Source: JBNAGF01 sp049801055
GTDB taxonomy: Bacteria > Pseudomonadota > Alphaproteobacteria > Rhodobacterales > Rhodobacteraceae
Length of the DNA: 64,000 nt
Direction: 5' to 3'
NCBI RefSeq assembly: GCF_049801055.1
Contig: NZ_JBNAGF010000011.1
Location: forward strand, 1-64,000
In this document: positions 52,363 to 60,534 of the stretch, piece after piece
Layout of the letters: each line of letters opens with the position of its first letter
Numbering within the stretch: position 1 is the first letter of the stretch
The notes under the pieces: generated by a model
Database searches by the model: none
Seen by the model: the letters and a program-made list of their open reading frames with translations, nothing else
Told to the model about the DNA's origin: nothing
Program-made: the position numbers and the translations under genes

Positions 52363-53828
52363 CCGCATATGACGAGCTGATGGCCTATCAGCGCGAAACA
52401 CAGGCCCTTGGTGAAATCGCTGGGCGGCTTGGTTGGGATCAGGAAACCATGATGCCGCGAGGGGCTGCTCCGCAACGGGGTGAGGAAATGGCTGCGATCG
52501 AAGCCGTCCTTCACGCGCGGCGCTCTGATCCGAAGGTGGGCGATTGGCTGGCCAAGGCCGAGCCGCCCTGCGACGTCAGCACAGCCCAACTGCGCGAAAT
52601 CCGCCGGGCCTTTGAGCGGGCAAGCAAAGTGCCGGCCGATCTTGCCAAGACCATAGCCCGTGTGACTTCGGAGGCGCAGGGAAAATGGGCGCAGGCGCGG
52701 GCTGATGAAGATGTCGCGGCCTTTCTTCCGGTTCTCGAAGAAGTCGTTCGCCTGAAGCGGGAAGAGGGCGCGGCGCTGGCCAATGGCGGTGATGTCTATG
52801 ACGCCATGGTTGAAGATTACGAACCTTATACGACCGGCGCAGAGATCGCCGCGATCTTTGACGCGATGCGCCCGAGGCTGGTTGCTTTGCGGGCCGCCGT
52901 TTTGGACAAACCGAAACCCCACGGACTGAGCGGGCAGTTCGACGAAACCAGCCAGATGAAACTGAGCCGCCAGCTGGCCAGAACGTTCGGCTATGACATG
53001 AGCCACGGTCGGGTCGACAAGGCCGTGCATCCTTTCAGCTCGGGGTCGGGGCTTGATGTCCGGATCACAACGCGCACCAGCCCGGAGGATCCTTTCAACT
53101 GTTTCTATTCGACCATTCACGAGGTTGGCCACGCCGCGTATGAGCAGAGCATCGACAAGGACTACTTGCTCACACCGCTTGGACGTGGCGTATCGATGGG
53201 CGTGCATGAAAGTCAAAGCCGGATTTATGAGAATCAGATCGGCCGTTCCCGCGCCTTTACTGGGTGGTTGTTCGACCGGATGAAGGAAAGCTTCGGAGAG
53301 TTCGGTGTCGCCGATGCCGATGCGTTTTATGCGGCGGTGAACACAGTTCATAACGGCTACATTCGCACCGAGGCGGATGAGGTTCAGTACAACCTCCACA
53401 TCATGTTGCGCTTTGATCTGGAGCGCGCGCTGATGGCAGGGGATTTGCAGGTCGCCGATCTGGAGGCCGCATGGAACGACAGGTTCAAGGCCGATTTCGG
53501 GTATGCGGTCGACAAACCTTCGAACGGTTGCCTGCAGGATGTGCATTGGTCCGTTGGTTTGTTTGGCTATTTCCCGACTTACAGTCTGGGCAACGTTTAT
53601 GCCGGGTGCCTGAACGACGCACTGCGGGCCGCCGTGCCTGATCTCGACGCGCAATTGACCGAGGGAGATACCTCGGGCGCGACAGGCTGGTTGCGCGAAA
53701 ATCTGCAACGGCACGGCAGCCTGTATGCGCCACGGGATGTGATTGAACGCGCCAGCGGGCAAGCCCCAAACGAGGCGTCATTGCTGAGCTATCTCGAGTC
53801 AAAATTCAGCGCGCTTTACGATCTGTGA
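52359..53828 (+). CDS. Metallocarboxypeptidase, M32 family (thermostable carboxypeptidase 1 type)
   Basis: A 489-residue zinc carboxypeptidase that removes C-terminal residues from peptides. The zinc site HEVGH is in TIHEVGHAAYEQ with the downstream glutamate in MGVHESQSRIYEN; the family motifs HPFSSGSGLDVRITTR, HNGYIRTEADEV and GYFPTYSLGN are all there. There is no signal peptide, so it is cytoplasmic. Its start overlaps the ctaA stop codon. Length fits bacterial M32 enzymes. Confidence 0.93.
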   Translation: MTAYDELMAYQRETQALGEIAGRLGWDQETMMPRGAAPQRGEEMAAIEAVLHARRSDPKVGDWLAKAEPPCDVSTAQLREIRRAFERASKVPADLAKTIARVTSEAQGKWAQARADEDVAAFLPVLEEVVRLKREEGAALANGGDVYDAMVEDYEPYTTGAEIAAIFDAMRPRLVALRAAVLDKPKPHGLSGQFDETSQMKLSRQLARTFGYDMSHGRVDKAVHPFSSGSGLDVRITTRTSPEDPFNCFYSTIHEVGHAAYEQSIDKDYLLTPLGRGVSMGVHESQSRIYENQIGRSRAFTGWLFDRMKESFGEFGVADADAFYAAVNTVHNGYIRTEADEVQYNLHIMLRFDLERALMAGDLQVADLEAAWNDRFKADFGYAVDKPSNGCLQDVHWSVGLFGYFPTYSLGNVYAGCLNDALRAAVPDLDAQLTEGDTSGATGWLRENLQRHGSLYAPRDVIERASGQAPNEASLLSYLESKFSALYDL

Positions 53829-53995
53829 AATTCCCGGGAGGCAGAGGTGTTTCCGGATGCTGTCGCCACAGTCTTGCCGCAATTGCTGCCTAATCAAAAC
53901 AGCAGTCAGAGACCATCTGACAGGGGTTATTTCACGGGGGATTGATGTATACTAGGCCGCAGGTAATTGCAGGTGGCAAATCCGGGAAAGCACGG

Positions 53996-55180
53996 ATGAT
54001 CAAGATGCCCGAGATCTTTCTGGTGGACGACCGGCGCGGGTTCGAATCTCTGCGCCCGCACTACGAAGCTTTGTATGCCGTGGACACGCAGGCATCACAT
54101 TTTCTGTCGCCAAACTGGATCGGATCAATCCTCGAAGAAAATCCGGGACGCAGCCGGATCATTGCGCTTCGTGACGAGGACGCACCTGGCGGTATTTCGG
54201 CACTTCTGCCACTTGAACGCAGCCTGCACTGGAACCGCCGCCAGCAGATGTTCCAGACCCGCTATACTGCGCTAGGTCGGTTGGGGCTGAGCAGTTACAC
54301 AGGGTTTCTTTGTGCGCCGGGCCGCGAAGTGGATGCCCTGCCGCGGCTCGCCAAGGTGATAGCCGAAATGCCCTGGGGCGGGTTGTCGATCCGTTACGAG
54401 GCCAACCACCATCGCGCCGACATCTTTGCCCAGGCCTTTCCCAAGGACGAATTCGAAGTCACATGGCCCGAGCACCGTGTTGCCGGAGGAAAGGTGGATC
54501 AGCTGCTGTGCCCGGTGCTGTTGCTTCCGGCGAGCTACAAGGCCTATCTGGACAGCCTGAACCCTAAGATGCGCAAGCGAGTGCGCCGCGCTCAGTCCTT
54601 GACCCGGGGCGCAACCTTTCGATCGGCCAGCCCGGACAGCTATGCCAATGATCGTGATCAGCTGCTCGACCTCTGGAGCGCCCATTTTGAAGGTGCCGAA
54701 AACGAAACCAAACGGGTGGCGATGGTTGACCGCTACCGGGCGCTGCTCGATCGGGCGCAGGCCACCGGACATCTTTACCTTGTGTCCTTCTGGCTCGGTC
54801 GAACCTGTCTCGGCGCGTCGGCCTTTGTTGCTGACCGCCGGGCACGACGTCTCCATGCGGTGCTGGAGGCAAGCAACCCTCAGGCCGCAGGTCTGGATAT
54901 CGGTCTGCTTCTGCACGCCCATGTCATCCGCAAAGCGATCTCTGCCGGGTGCCGCGCACTGGATTTCGGGCATGGCAACCAAGATTACAAATACCGTCTA
55001 GGTGCGGAAAACGCCGAAACAAGCAACCTCATGCTGCGGCGGCGGAGCGTTTCTGCGGTACCCGGGTTCGATCCGATGATGCTGGGAGGCGCGATACGCA
55101 AGACGCGCCACCTGATTTTGGGGAACCGGACAGAAGATGCGTTGGCCGGATTGGCTCAACTGGAGCGGATCGTGCACTGA
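53996..55180 (+). CDS. FemAB/BioF2-like GNAT acetyltransferase
   Basis: About 394 residues from ATG 53996, or 411 from ATG 53945. A TATACT sequence at 53947-53952 looks like a -10 box, which favours the later start. The chain has two acyltransferase-like halves; the C-terminal one (SYKAYLDSLNPKMRKRVRRAQ, then LYLVSFWLGRTCLGASAFVADRRARRLHAVLEAS, with ALDFGHGNQDYKYRLGA near the end) fits the BioF2-like/CelD acetyltransferase domain. Relatives act in polysaccharide or cell-wall acylation, but the substrate is unknown. It stands alone and converges on gyrA. Confidence 0.82.
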   Translation: MIKMPEIFLVDDRRGFESLRPHYEALYAVDTQASHFLSPNWIGSILEENPGRSRIIALRDEDAPGGISALLPLERSLHWNRRQQMFQTRYTALGRLGLSSYTGFLCAPGREVDALPRLAKVIAEMPWGGLSIRYEANHHRADIFAQAFPKDEFEVTWPEHRVAGGKVDQLLCPVLLLPASYKAYLDSLNPKMRKRVRRAQSLTRGATFRSASPDSYANDRDQLLDLWSAHFEGAENETKRVAMVDRYRALLDRAQATGHLYLVSFWLGRTCLGASAFVADRRARRLHAVLEASNPQAAGLDIGLLLHAHVIRKAISAGCRALDFGHGNQDYKYRLGAENAETSNLMLRRRSVSAVPGFDPMMLGGAIRKTRHLILGNRTEDALAGLAQLERIVH

Positions 55181-55224
55181 CCACTTTGCCGGTGGCTCAG
55201 CATTCGGGCTTCTGCTCAGGAAAT

Positions 55225-55261
55225 AAAAGGAGCGCAAGGGATCACCTCGCGCTCCTTTTTT
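55225..55261. terminator. Bidirectional terminator between the GNAT gene and gyrA
   Basis: AGGAGCGC and GCGCTCCT pair in an 8-bp stem with a 13-base loop. TTTTTT follows on the plus strand and TTTTATTT on the minus strand, so it can close both convergent genes. Confidence 0.82.
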
Positions 55262-55293
55262 GGTGGGTCAACCTGGGAACAGTGACGAGGTGG

Positions 55294-58059
55294 TCAACTT
55301 TCGCCCGCATCCCCGACATCGGTCTCGGTTTCCAGATCGGTCTTGTCGTCCTGTTCAGCAATCCATGCAACGCTGACGACTTCTTCACCTTTGCCGGTGT
55401 TGAACACCCGGACACCGCCGGCCGATCGGGAGCGGAAGGAGATCCCATCCACCGGAACCCGGATCGATTGGCCGCGCGACGTGGCCAGCATGATCTGGTC
55501 GTCAATCTCGACCGGGAAAGACGCAACAATGCGTCCGCCACGCATGGCCTTGTCCATGGCAGCAACGCCCATGCCACCGCGTCCACGCACCGGATAATCG
55601 TGGGACGAGCTGAGTTTGCCCTGTCCACCCGCCGTAATTGTCAGGATCAGCATCTCGGCCGCTGACATCTCGGCATATTTTTCCGATCCGAAGGTTTCGC
55701 TTTCCGGGACCGCCTCTTCATCAGACGCCTCGTCATCCGTCAGCCCGGCAACAGCGCGGCGCATTTTCAGATAGGCTGCACGGTCTTCAGGCGTGGCTTC
55801 GAAATGGCGGATCACTGACATCGAAACGACCCGGTCGTCGCCATTGAGCCGGATGCCCCGAACGCCTGTCGATTCCCGCGAGTTGAACACCCGAACATCG
55901 GTTGACCGGAACCGGATGGCCCGTCCGGAATCGGTGAACAGCATCACATCGTCATCTTCCGAGCAGATCCGGACATTCACCAACTGGACCGAACCGTCCG
56001 CCGGCAATTTCATCGCGATCTTGCCATTGCGCCGGACATTGGTGAAGTCAGACAGCCGGTTTCTGCGAACATCGCCACCGCTGGTGGCAAAAACGACCTG
56101 AAGGTTTTCCCATTCCTCGTCAGGCACATCGACCGGCATGATCGCGGCGATGGAAACACCTGTTGGAATGGGCAGGATGTTGACAATGGCCTTGCCTTTA
56201 GACGTGCGACCGCCCTGCGGCAGGCGCCATGTTTTGAGCTTGTAGACCATGCCGTCAGTGGTGAAGAACAGCAGTTGAGTATGAGTGTTCGCCACAAATA
56301 GCGTGGTCACCACATCCTCTTCTTTGGTCTGCATCCCTGACAGACCCTTGCCGCCCCGTTTTTGGGCGCGGAAATCGGCCAGCGGGGTCCGCTTGATGTA
56401 GCCGCCCGAGGTGACGGTCACCACCATGTCCTCGCGCTCGATGAGGTCTTCGTCGTCCATATCGCCTGACCAGTCAACGATCTCGGTGCGGCGCGGCACG
56501 GCAAACTGCTCTCGAACCGCGCGCAGCTCATCGGCGATGATGCCCATGATCCGATCACGCGACGACAGAATTTCAAGGTATTCTTTGATCTTACCCGCAA
56601 GTTCTTCAAGCTCGTCGGTGACTTCCTTGACCCCGATCTGGGTCAGGCGCTGCAAGCGCAACTCGAGGATCGCACGGGCCTGTGCCTCGGAGAGGTTATA
56701 GGTTCCGTCATCGTTCATCGTGTGGGTCGGGTCGTCGATTAGCCGGATGTAATCGGCGATATCCGACGCCGGCCAACGGCGGGTCATCAACTTTTCCCGA
56801 GCCTCAGCTGCATCTGCCGATGCGCGAATGGTGGCCACGACCTCGTCGACATTCGAGACGGCAACAGCCAGACCGCACAGGATGTGGCTGCGTTCGCGCG
56901 CTTTGCGCAGGTCATAGGCGGTGCGACGGGCGACGACGTCCTCGCGGAAGTCGATGAAGGATGTCAGGAACCGGCGCAGGGTCAGCTGCTCTGGGCGGCC
57001 GCCATTCAACGCCAGCATGTTGCATCCGAACGAGGTCTGCATCGGCGAGAACCGGAAAAGCTGATTCAATACCACCTCGGGCGTGGCATCGCGCTTGAGT
57101 TCCACCACGACACGGACGCCGTTGCGGTCGGATTCGTCCTGCACGTGCGATACGCCTTCGATGCGCTTTTCGCGGACGGCTTCGGCGATCTTCTCGATCA
57201 TCGACGCCTTGTTCACCTGATAGGGGATCTCATCGACGACGATAGCGTAGCGATCGCGGCGGATTTCTTCTGTCCGGGTCTTGGCCCGGATGATCACGCT
57301 GCCGCGGCCTTCGAGATAGGCCTTGCGAGCGCCGGATCGGCCCAGCATCAAGCCCCCGGTGGGGAAATCCGGGCCGGGAATATATTGAATGAGCTGCTCC
57401 GAGGTCAGATCAGGCTCTTCGATCAGCGCCAGCGTGGCATCAACCACTTCGCCGAGGTTGTGCGGCGGAATGTTGGTGGCCATGCCAACAGCAATACCAC
57501 CGGCACCGTTGACCAGCATGTTCGGGAACCGAGCGGGCAGAACGGTTGGTTCGCGATCCTTGCCGTCATAATTGTCCTGAAAGTCGACGGTTTCCTTTTC
57601 GATATCGGCAAGCAGCGCCGAGGCGGGTTTGTCCATCCGCACTTCGGTGTAGCGCATCGCAGCCGGGTTATCGCCATCCATCGACCCGAAATTGCCCTGG
57701 CCGTCCAGCAGCGGCAGCGACATCGAGAAATCCTGTGCCATGCGGACAAGCGCATCATAAATCGCCGAGTCGCCGTGCGGGTGATACTTACCCATAACGT
57801 CGCCCACGGGCCGTGCGGATTTCCGATAGGCCTTGTCGTGGGTGTTACCGGTCTCGTGCATGGCATAGAGAATCCGGCGATGCACCGGTTTCAGCCCGTC
57901 ACGCAGATCGGGAATCGCACGGGAGACAATGACCGACATCGCGTAATCCAGATACGAATTGCGCATCTCGGATTCGATGGACACGGTCGGGCCGTCATAG
58001 ACGGGGCGTTCCGGCGGGGTTTCATCCATGTTTTCAGGAGTTTCTGGCGTGTCGTTCAC
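55294..58059 (-). CDS. gyrA: DNA gyrase subunit A
   Basis: A 921-residue type II topoisomerase subunit that cuts and rejoins DNA. The catalytic Tyr137 is in AAMRYTEV. The quinolone-determining region reads HPHGDSAIYDALV, with Ser98 and Asp102 where E. coli has Ser83 and Asp87, the sensitive form. The GyrA box QKRGGKG starts the C-terminal beta-pinwheel. An acidic tail (DDKTDLETETDVGD) is normal. An acidic loop (about 785-800, DDEASDEEAVPESE) is an insertion in the pinwheel. It is transcribed alone. Confidence 0.97.
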   Translation of the reverse strand: MNDTPETPENMDETPPERPVYDGPTVSIESEMRNSYLDYAMSVIVSRAIPDLRDGLKPVHRRILYAMHETGNTHDKAYRKSARPVGDVMGKYHPHGDSAIYDALVRMAQDFSMSLPLLDGQGNFGSMDGDNPAAMRYTEVRMDKPASALLADIEKETVDFQDNYDGKDREPTVLPARFPNMLVNGAGGIAVGMATNIPPHNLGEVVDATLALIEEPDLTSEQLIQYIPGPDFPTGGLMLGRSGARKAYLEGRGSVIIRAKTRTEEIRRDRYAIVVDEIPYQVNKASMIEKIAEAVREKRIEGVSHVQDESDRNGVRVVVELKRDATPEVVLNQLFRFSPMQTSFGCNMLALNGGRPEQLTLRRFLTSFIDFREDVVARRTAYDLRKARERSHILCGLAVAVSNVDEVVATIRASADAAEAREKLMTRRWPASDIADYIRLIDDPTHTMNDDGTYNLSEAQARAILELRLQRLTQIGVKEVTDELEELAGKIKEYLEILSSRDRIMGIIADELRAVREQFAVPRRTEIVDWSGDMDDEDLIEREDMVVTVTSGGYIKRTPLADFRAQKRGGKGLSGMQTKEEDVVTTLFVANTHTQLLFFTTDGMVYKLKTWRLPQGGRTSKGKAIVNILPIPTGVSIAAIMPVDVPDEEWENLQVVFATSGGDVRRNRLSDFTNVRRNGKIAMKLPADGSVQLVNVRICSEDDDVMLFTDSGRAIRFRSTDVRVFNSRESTGVRGIRLNGDDRVVSMSVIRHFEATPEDRAAYLKMRRAVAGLTDDEASDEEAVPESETFGSEKYAEMSAAEMLILTITAGGQGKLSSSHDYPVRGRGGMGVAAMDKAMRGGRIVASFPVEIDDQIMLATSRGQSIRVPVDGISFRSRSAGGVRVFNTGKGEEVVSVAWIAEQDDKTDLETETDVGDAGES

Positions 58060-58250
58060 GTCTGCTGCCCGATCTTCTTGGGGGATCTATATCTTGTGGC
58101 CGCATCTTATCAGACTGGGCATATAGGGTGCAAGCAAGCTGCAGGAATAACACATATTTCCTGTTCACGAATTGTTAACACATTGTTTTCGATAAAGATT
58201 AGTTGTTCTGTGTTACCATGAAGAGACCGAACCAGAAACTGGAGGTCACA

Positions 58251-58520
58251 ATGGAGCAGAGCGAAACAGAATTGATGCTCAAGGGGTATGGGCTGACCAC
58301 GGCAGAATTTTTTTATCACATGCCGGACTACACCCATGTCCTGAATACATTCATCTGGCAGGAATATGATCTGCTGCCGGATCATCCCAGATTGTTCAAA
58401 TTCATAGATTTCTGGCAGCGTGAGATAGAAGGGCCGCTGCATTCCGTGCGTTTCACCCATCGCAAGCTGATCTCGGCTGGAGAATGGCGTAGCGTGGTCG
58501 GGGAATTCCACATTCACTGA
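58251..58520 (+). CDS. usg: Usg family protein
   Basis: An 89-residue soluble protein of the Usg family, first seen beside tryptophan genes in Caulobacter and still without known function. The family pattern is strong: GYGLTTAEFFYHMPDYTHVL, FIWQEYDLLPDHPRL and FWQREIEGPLHSVRFTH. GGAGG stands five bases before the ATG at 58251, which decides the start against a frame open from 58203. No trp gene is near. Confidence 0.9.
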   Translation: MEQSETELMLKGYGLTTAEFFYHMPDYTHVLNTFIWQEYDLLPDHPRLFKFIDFWQREIEGPLHSVRFTHRKLISAGEWRSVVGEFHIH

Positions 58521-58600
58521 TACGGCAACCTGCACCCGTCAACGTCTTTCATTTTGCCGCGGTTCGTGCTGAAAATGCCGGAAATCGAGAGGGCAGGGAT

Positions 58601-59347
58601 ATGCAGATCGGGTTCAGATCAGGCGTCATGGCCGCCGCGGTGGCGGCGATTTTCACATCGGGGGCCGTAGGCGCCGAAGGGTTGTTGGACAACATCCGAA
58701 AAGGGGCCAAAAAAACCGGCGAAGCGGTTCAGGGCGGTGCGTCTTCTGTTGGAGAAGCGGTTGGCAAGGGCGCCGGATATATCGGCGACACGGTCGGGAA
58801 AGGTGCTGATTACGTTGGCAAAACCGTAGATTCAACGACGGATCTTGTGACCAATGAGGAGACGCCCGAAGCGACGCGGGCCGAGCTTGATGCCGCGGAA
58901 CGGAAAATTGTCGAACGGCTGCGGGCCGAGAACCCTCAGGCCGGCGAGATGTTGGATTTCAGCGCGGGCCACGCTGCCTTTGACACACGGTCTCTGACGG
59001 TTTTTCCGGTGACCGCCGGCTATGGGCGCGGAGTGGCCGTGTCGCATAACGATGGATCCCGGATTTACATGAACATGACCTCCGGCGGCGCCGGGGCTGC
59101 GTTTGGAATTGGCGGGTTTGCCACGCAATTCGTTATCCTTTTTGAAACCCAGGCCGATTTCGACAGTTTCGTAACCTATGGCTATGACGCAACCGCAGAG
59201 GCGGGGGCGTTGTATGGGGACGACAAAACCAACGAAGGGTTTCGCTTCGTCAATGGGCGTTCGATCTTTGTGCTGTCGAAAACCGGCTGGCGGGTTGCCG
59301 CCAGCGCGACTGGAACGAAATACTGGCCAGCACCGCAGCTGAACTAG
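58601..59347 (+). CDS. Secreted protein with five 11-residue repeats and a SYLF-like domain
   Basis: A 248-residue protein. The signal peptide ends about residue 25 (AIFTSGAVGA). Residues 26-80 form five consecutive 11-residue units with a common pattern (hydrophobic at 3 and 7, Gly at 4, charged at 5, KGA at 9-11), for example SSVGEAVGKGA and GYIGDTVGKGA; such repeats make a long amphipathic helix that binds membranes. From about 120 on the chain resembles SYLF domains (GYGRGVAVS, FGIGGFATQFVILFETQADFDSF). A lipid-binding role is likely. AGGGATATGC gives the start. Confidence 0.78.
   Translation: MQIGFRSGVMAAAVAAIFTSGAVGAEGLLDNIRKGAKKTGEAVQGGASSVGEAVGKGAGYIGDTVGKGADYVGKTVDSTTDLVTNEETPEATRAELDAAERKIVERLRAENPQAGEMLDFSAGHAAFDTRSLTVFPVTAGYGRGVAVSHNDGSRIYMNMTSGGAGAAFGIGGFATQFVILFETQADFDSFVTYGYDATAEAGALYGDDKTNEGFRFVNGRSIFVLSKTGWRVAASATGTKYWPAPQLN
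58676..58840 (+). repeat. Coding region of five 33-bp (11-residue) repeats
   Basis: Encodes residues 26-80 of the protein above. The repeats are clear in the protein and much weaker at DNA level, so they are old or kept by selection on the helix. Confidence 0.75.
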
Positions 59348-60313
59348 TCAGGCCGAGCAGCTGGCCCCGCCCAACACGCAGAACTTGGCGCAATGGGGAT
59401 GGTTGAGGTACACATCGCCCTCGGCCTCTTCGAGGGTTTGACCCAATTCAAATCCGTCATCGTAGGGCAATAGGGTGCAGGCGATAACAGACGGTGCCTT
59501 GGCGCCCTTGCGTTTGACCACCATCCGGGATTCCGCGCACATCACATCCTTTGGAGCCTTGTTTAGGATCGCCCAGCAAGCTGTTGTGATTTCAGGAACT
59601 TCCTCTGCCTCATCCATCTCGGGAAACAGCACGGTCCGAGCCGGATCCGCGGCGTCGATATCAAAGTTGTGATCGGCATAGAACGCAGCATATCCGGCGC
59701 GGGCCTCGGCATCGCTTTCATGCCAGAGCGCGCGTCCGGCCACGGTCATCCGAAAGCCGTTGTCCCGTAGCCAGATCATTCCTGCGAGCGTTTTGTCAAA
59801 GCTCCCTTCGCCGCGCTCCTTGTCATGCAGATCCGGGCGCACATGGTCGACCGAGATCCGCAGCGTCAGCTTGTCGCCAAACTCCTTCCGGAGCGCCAAG
59901 AGACCGGCCCGCATGGATTTGCGCATCATCGGTCGCATCGCATTTGTGAGAACGAGCACCTCGTAACCGCGTTTCAGCGCTGCACGGGCCATGTCGATCA
60001 TCTCGGGATTCATGAAGGGCTCGCCGCCGGTAAAGCCGATTTCGCGCACTGGCCAGTTTCGCGTCTCAATCTGATCGAGGTACGAATTGACTTCGTTGGT
60101 GTTGAGATAAACCAGCGAGTCATTTGTCGGGCTGCTCAGGATGTAGCAGTTTGCGCATTCTATGTTGCACAGGGTTCCTGTGTTGAACCACAACGTTTTA
60201 GGGTTGCTGAATGGAACCGAGGCCCGGGGTTGCCCGTCTGCTGTCAACAGTTGGTCCTGAAACTTTCCAAGATTGGCGCGCTGTGCGCTCTTTTGCGGTG
60301 AGAGGTCGTTCAT
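59348..60313 (-). CDS. Radical SAM protein with C-terminal cysteine cluster
   Basis: A 321-residue enzyme with the CxxxCxxC cluster CNIECANC (Cys49, 53, 56) for the SAM-binding 4Fe-4S centre, GFTGGEPFMNPEMI as the GGE motif and LTLRISVDH as a later barrel strand. The last 80 residues hold six more cysteines, ending with Cys308, 312 and 319, which resembles a SPASM/twitch-type auxiliary cluster. Such enzymes modify peptides or metabolites; no precursor peptide gene is evident nearby, so the substrate is open. The ATG at 60313 is chosen; 60367 would add 18 residues. Confidence 0.85.
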   Translation of the reverse strand: MNDLSPQKSAQRANLGKFQDQLLTADGQPRASVPFSNPKTLWFNTGTLCNIECANCYILSSPTNDSLVYLNTNEVNSYLDQIETRNWPVREIGFTGGEPFMNPEMIDMARAALKRGYEVLVLTNAMRPMMRKSMRAGLLALRKEFGDKLTLRISVDHVRPDLHDKERGEGSFDKTLAGMIWLRDNGFRMTVAGRALWHESDAEARAGYAAFYADHNFDIDAADPARTVLFPEMDEAEEVPEITTACWAILNKAPKDVMCAESRMVVKRKGAKAPSVIACTLLPYDDGFELGQTLEEAEGDVYLNHPHCAKFCVLGGASCSA

Positions 60314-60534
60314 CGCGTTGGCCTGCGTGGTTTCCGGTTCGATTTGGTCTAGCCTAAGTCGGCGCAACAGTTAAAGTCGCCTCAAAGCGCATGACATGGT
60401 TGTGAAGAACAGCCGTAGTTTTGCCGAGAGGTCAAGGGTGAACCCAACTGATTTCAAAGGCGAAATCAAAGCATGGGGTTTGTCGGTCAGTGCATTGTCC
60501 TGATGATGTGGTGACCAGAAGCTGGGAACGAAGG

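Noticed and set aside
52098..53762. A 554-codon minus-strand open frame opposite the M32 carboxypeptidase
   Set aside because: Antisense shadow of a gene with an intact HEVGH zinc site; no start signal and no recognisable domain.
54036..54066. tRNA-like T-arm sequence GGTTCGAATC
   Set aside because: It is in frame in the acetyltransferase gene (RGFESLRPHY) and no acceptor, D or anticodon stem can be built around it.
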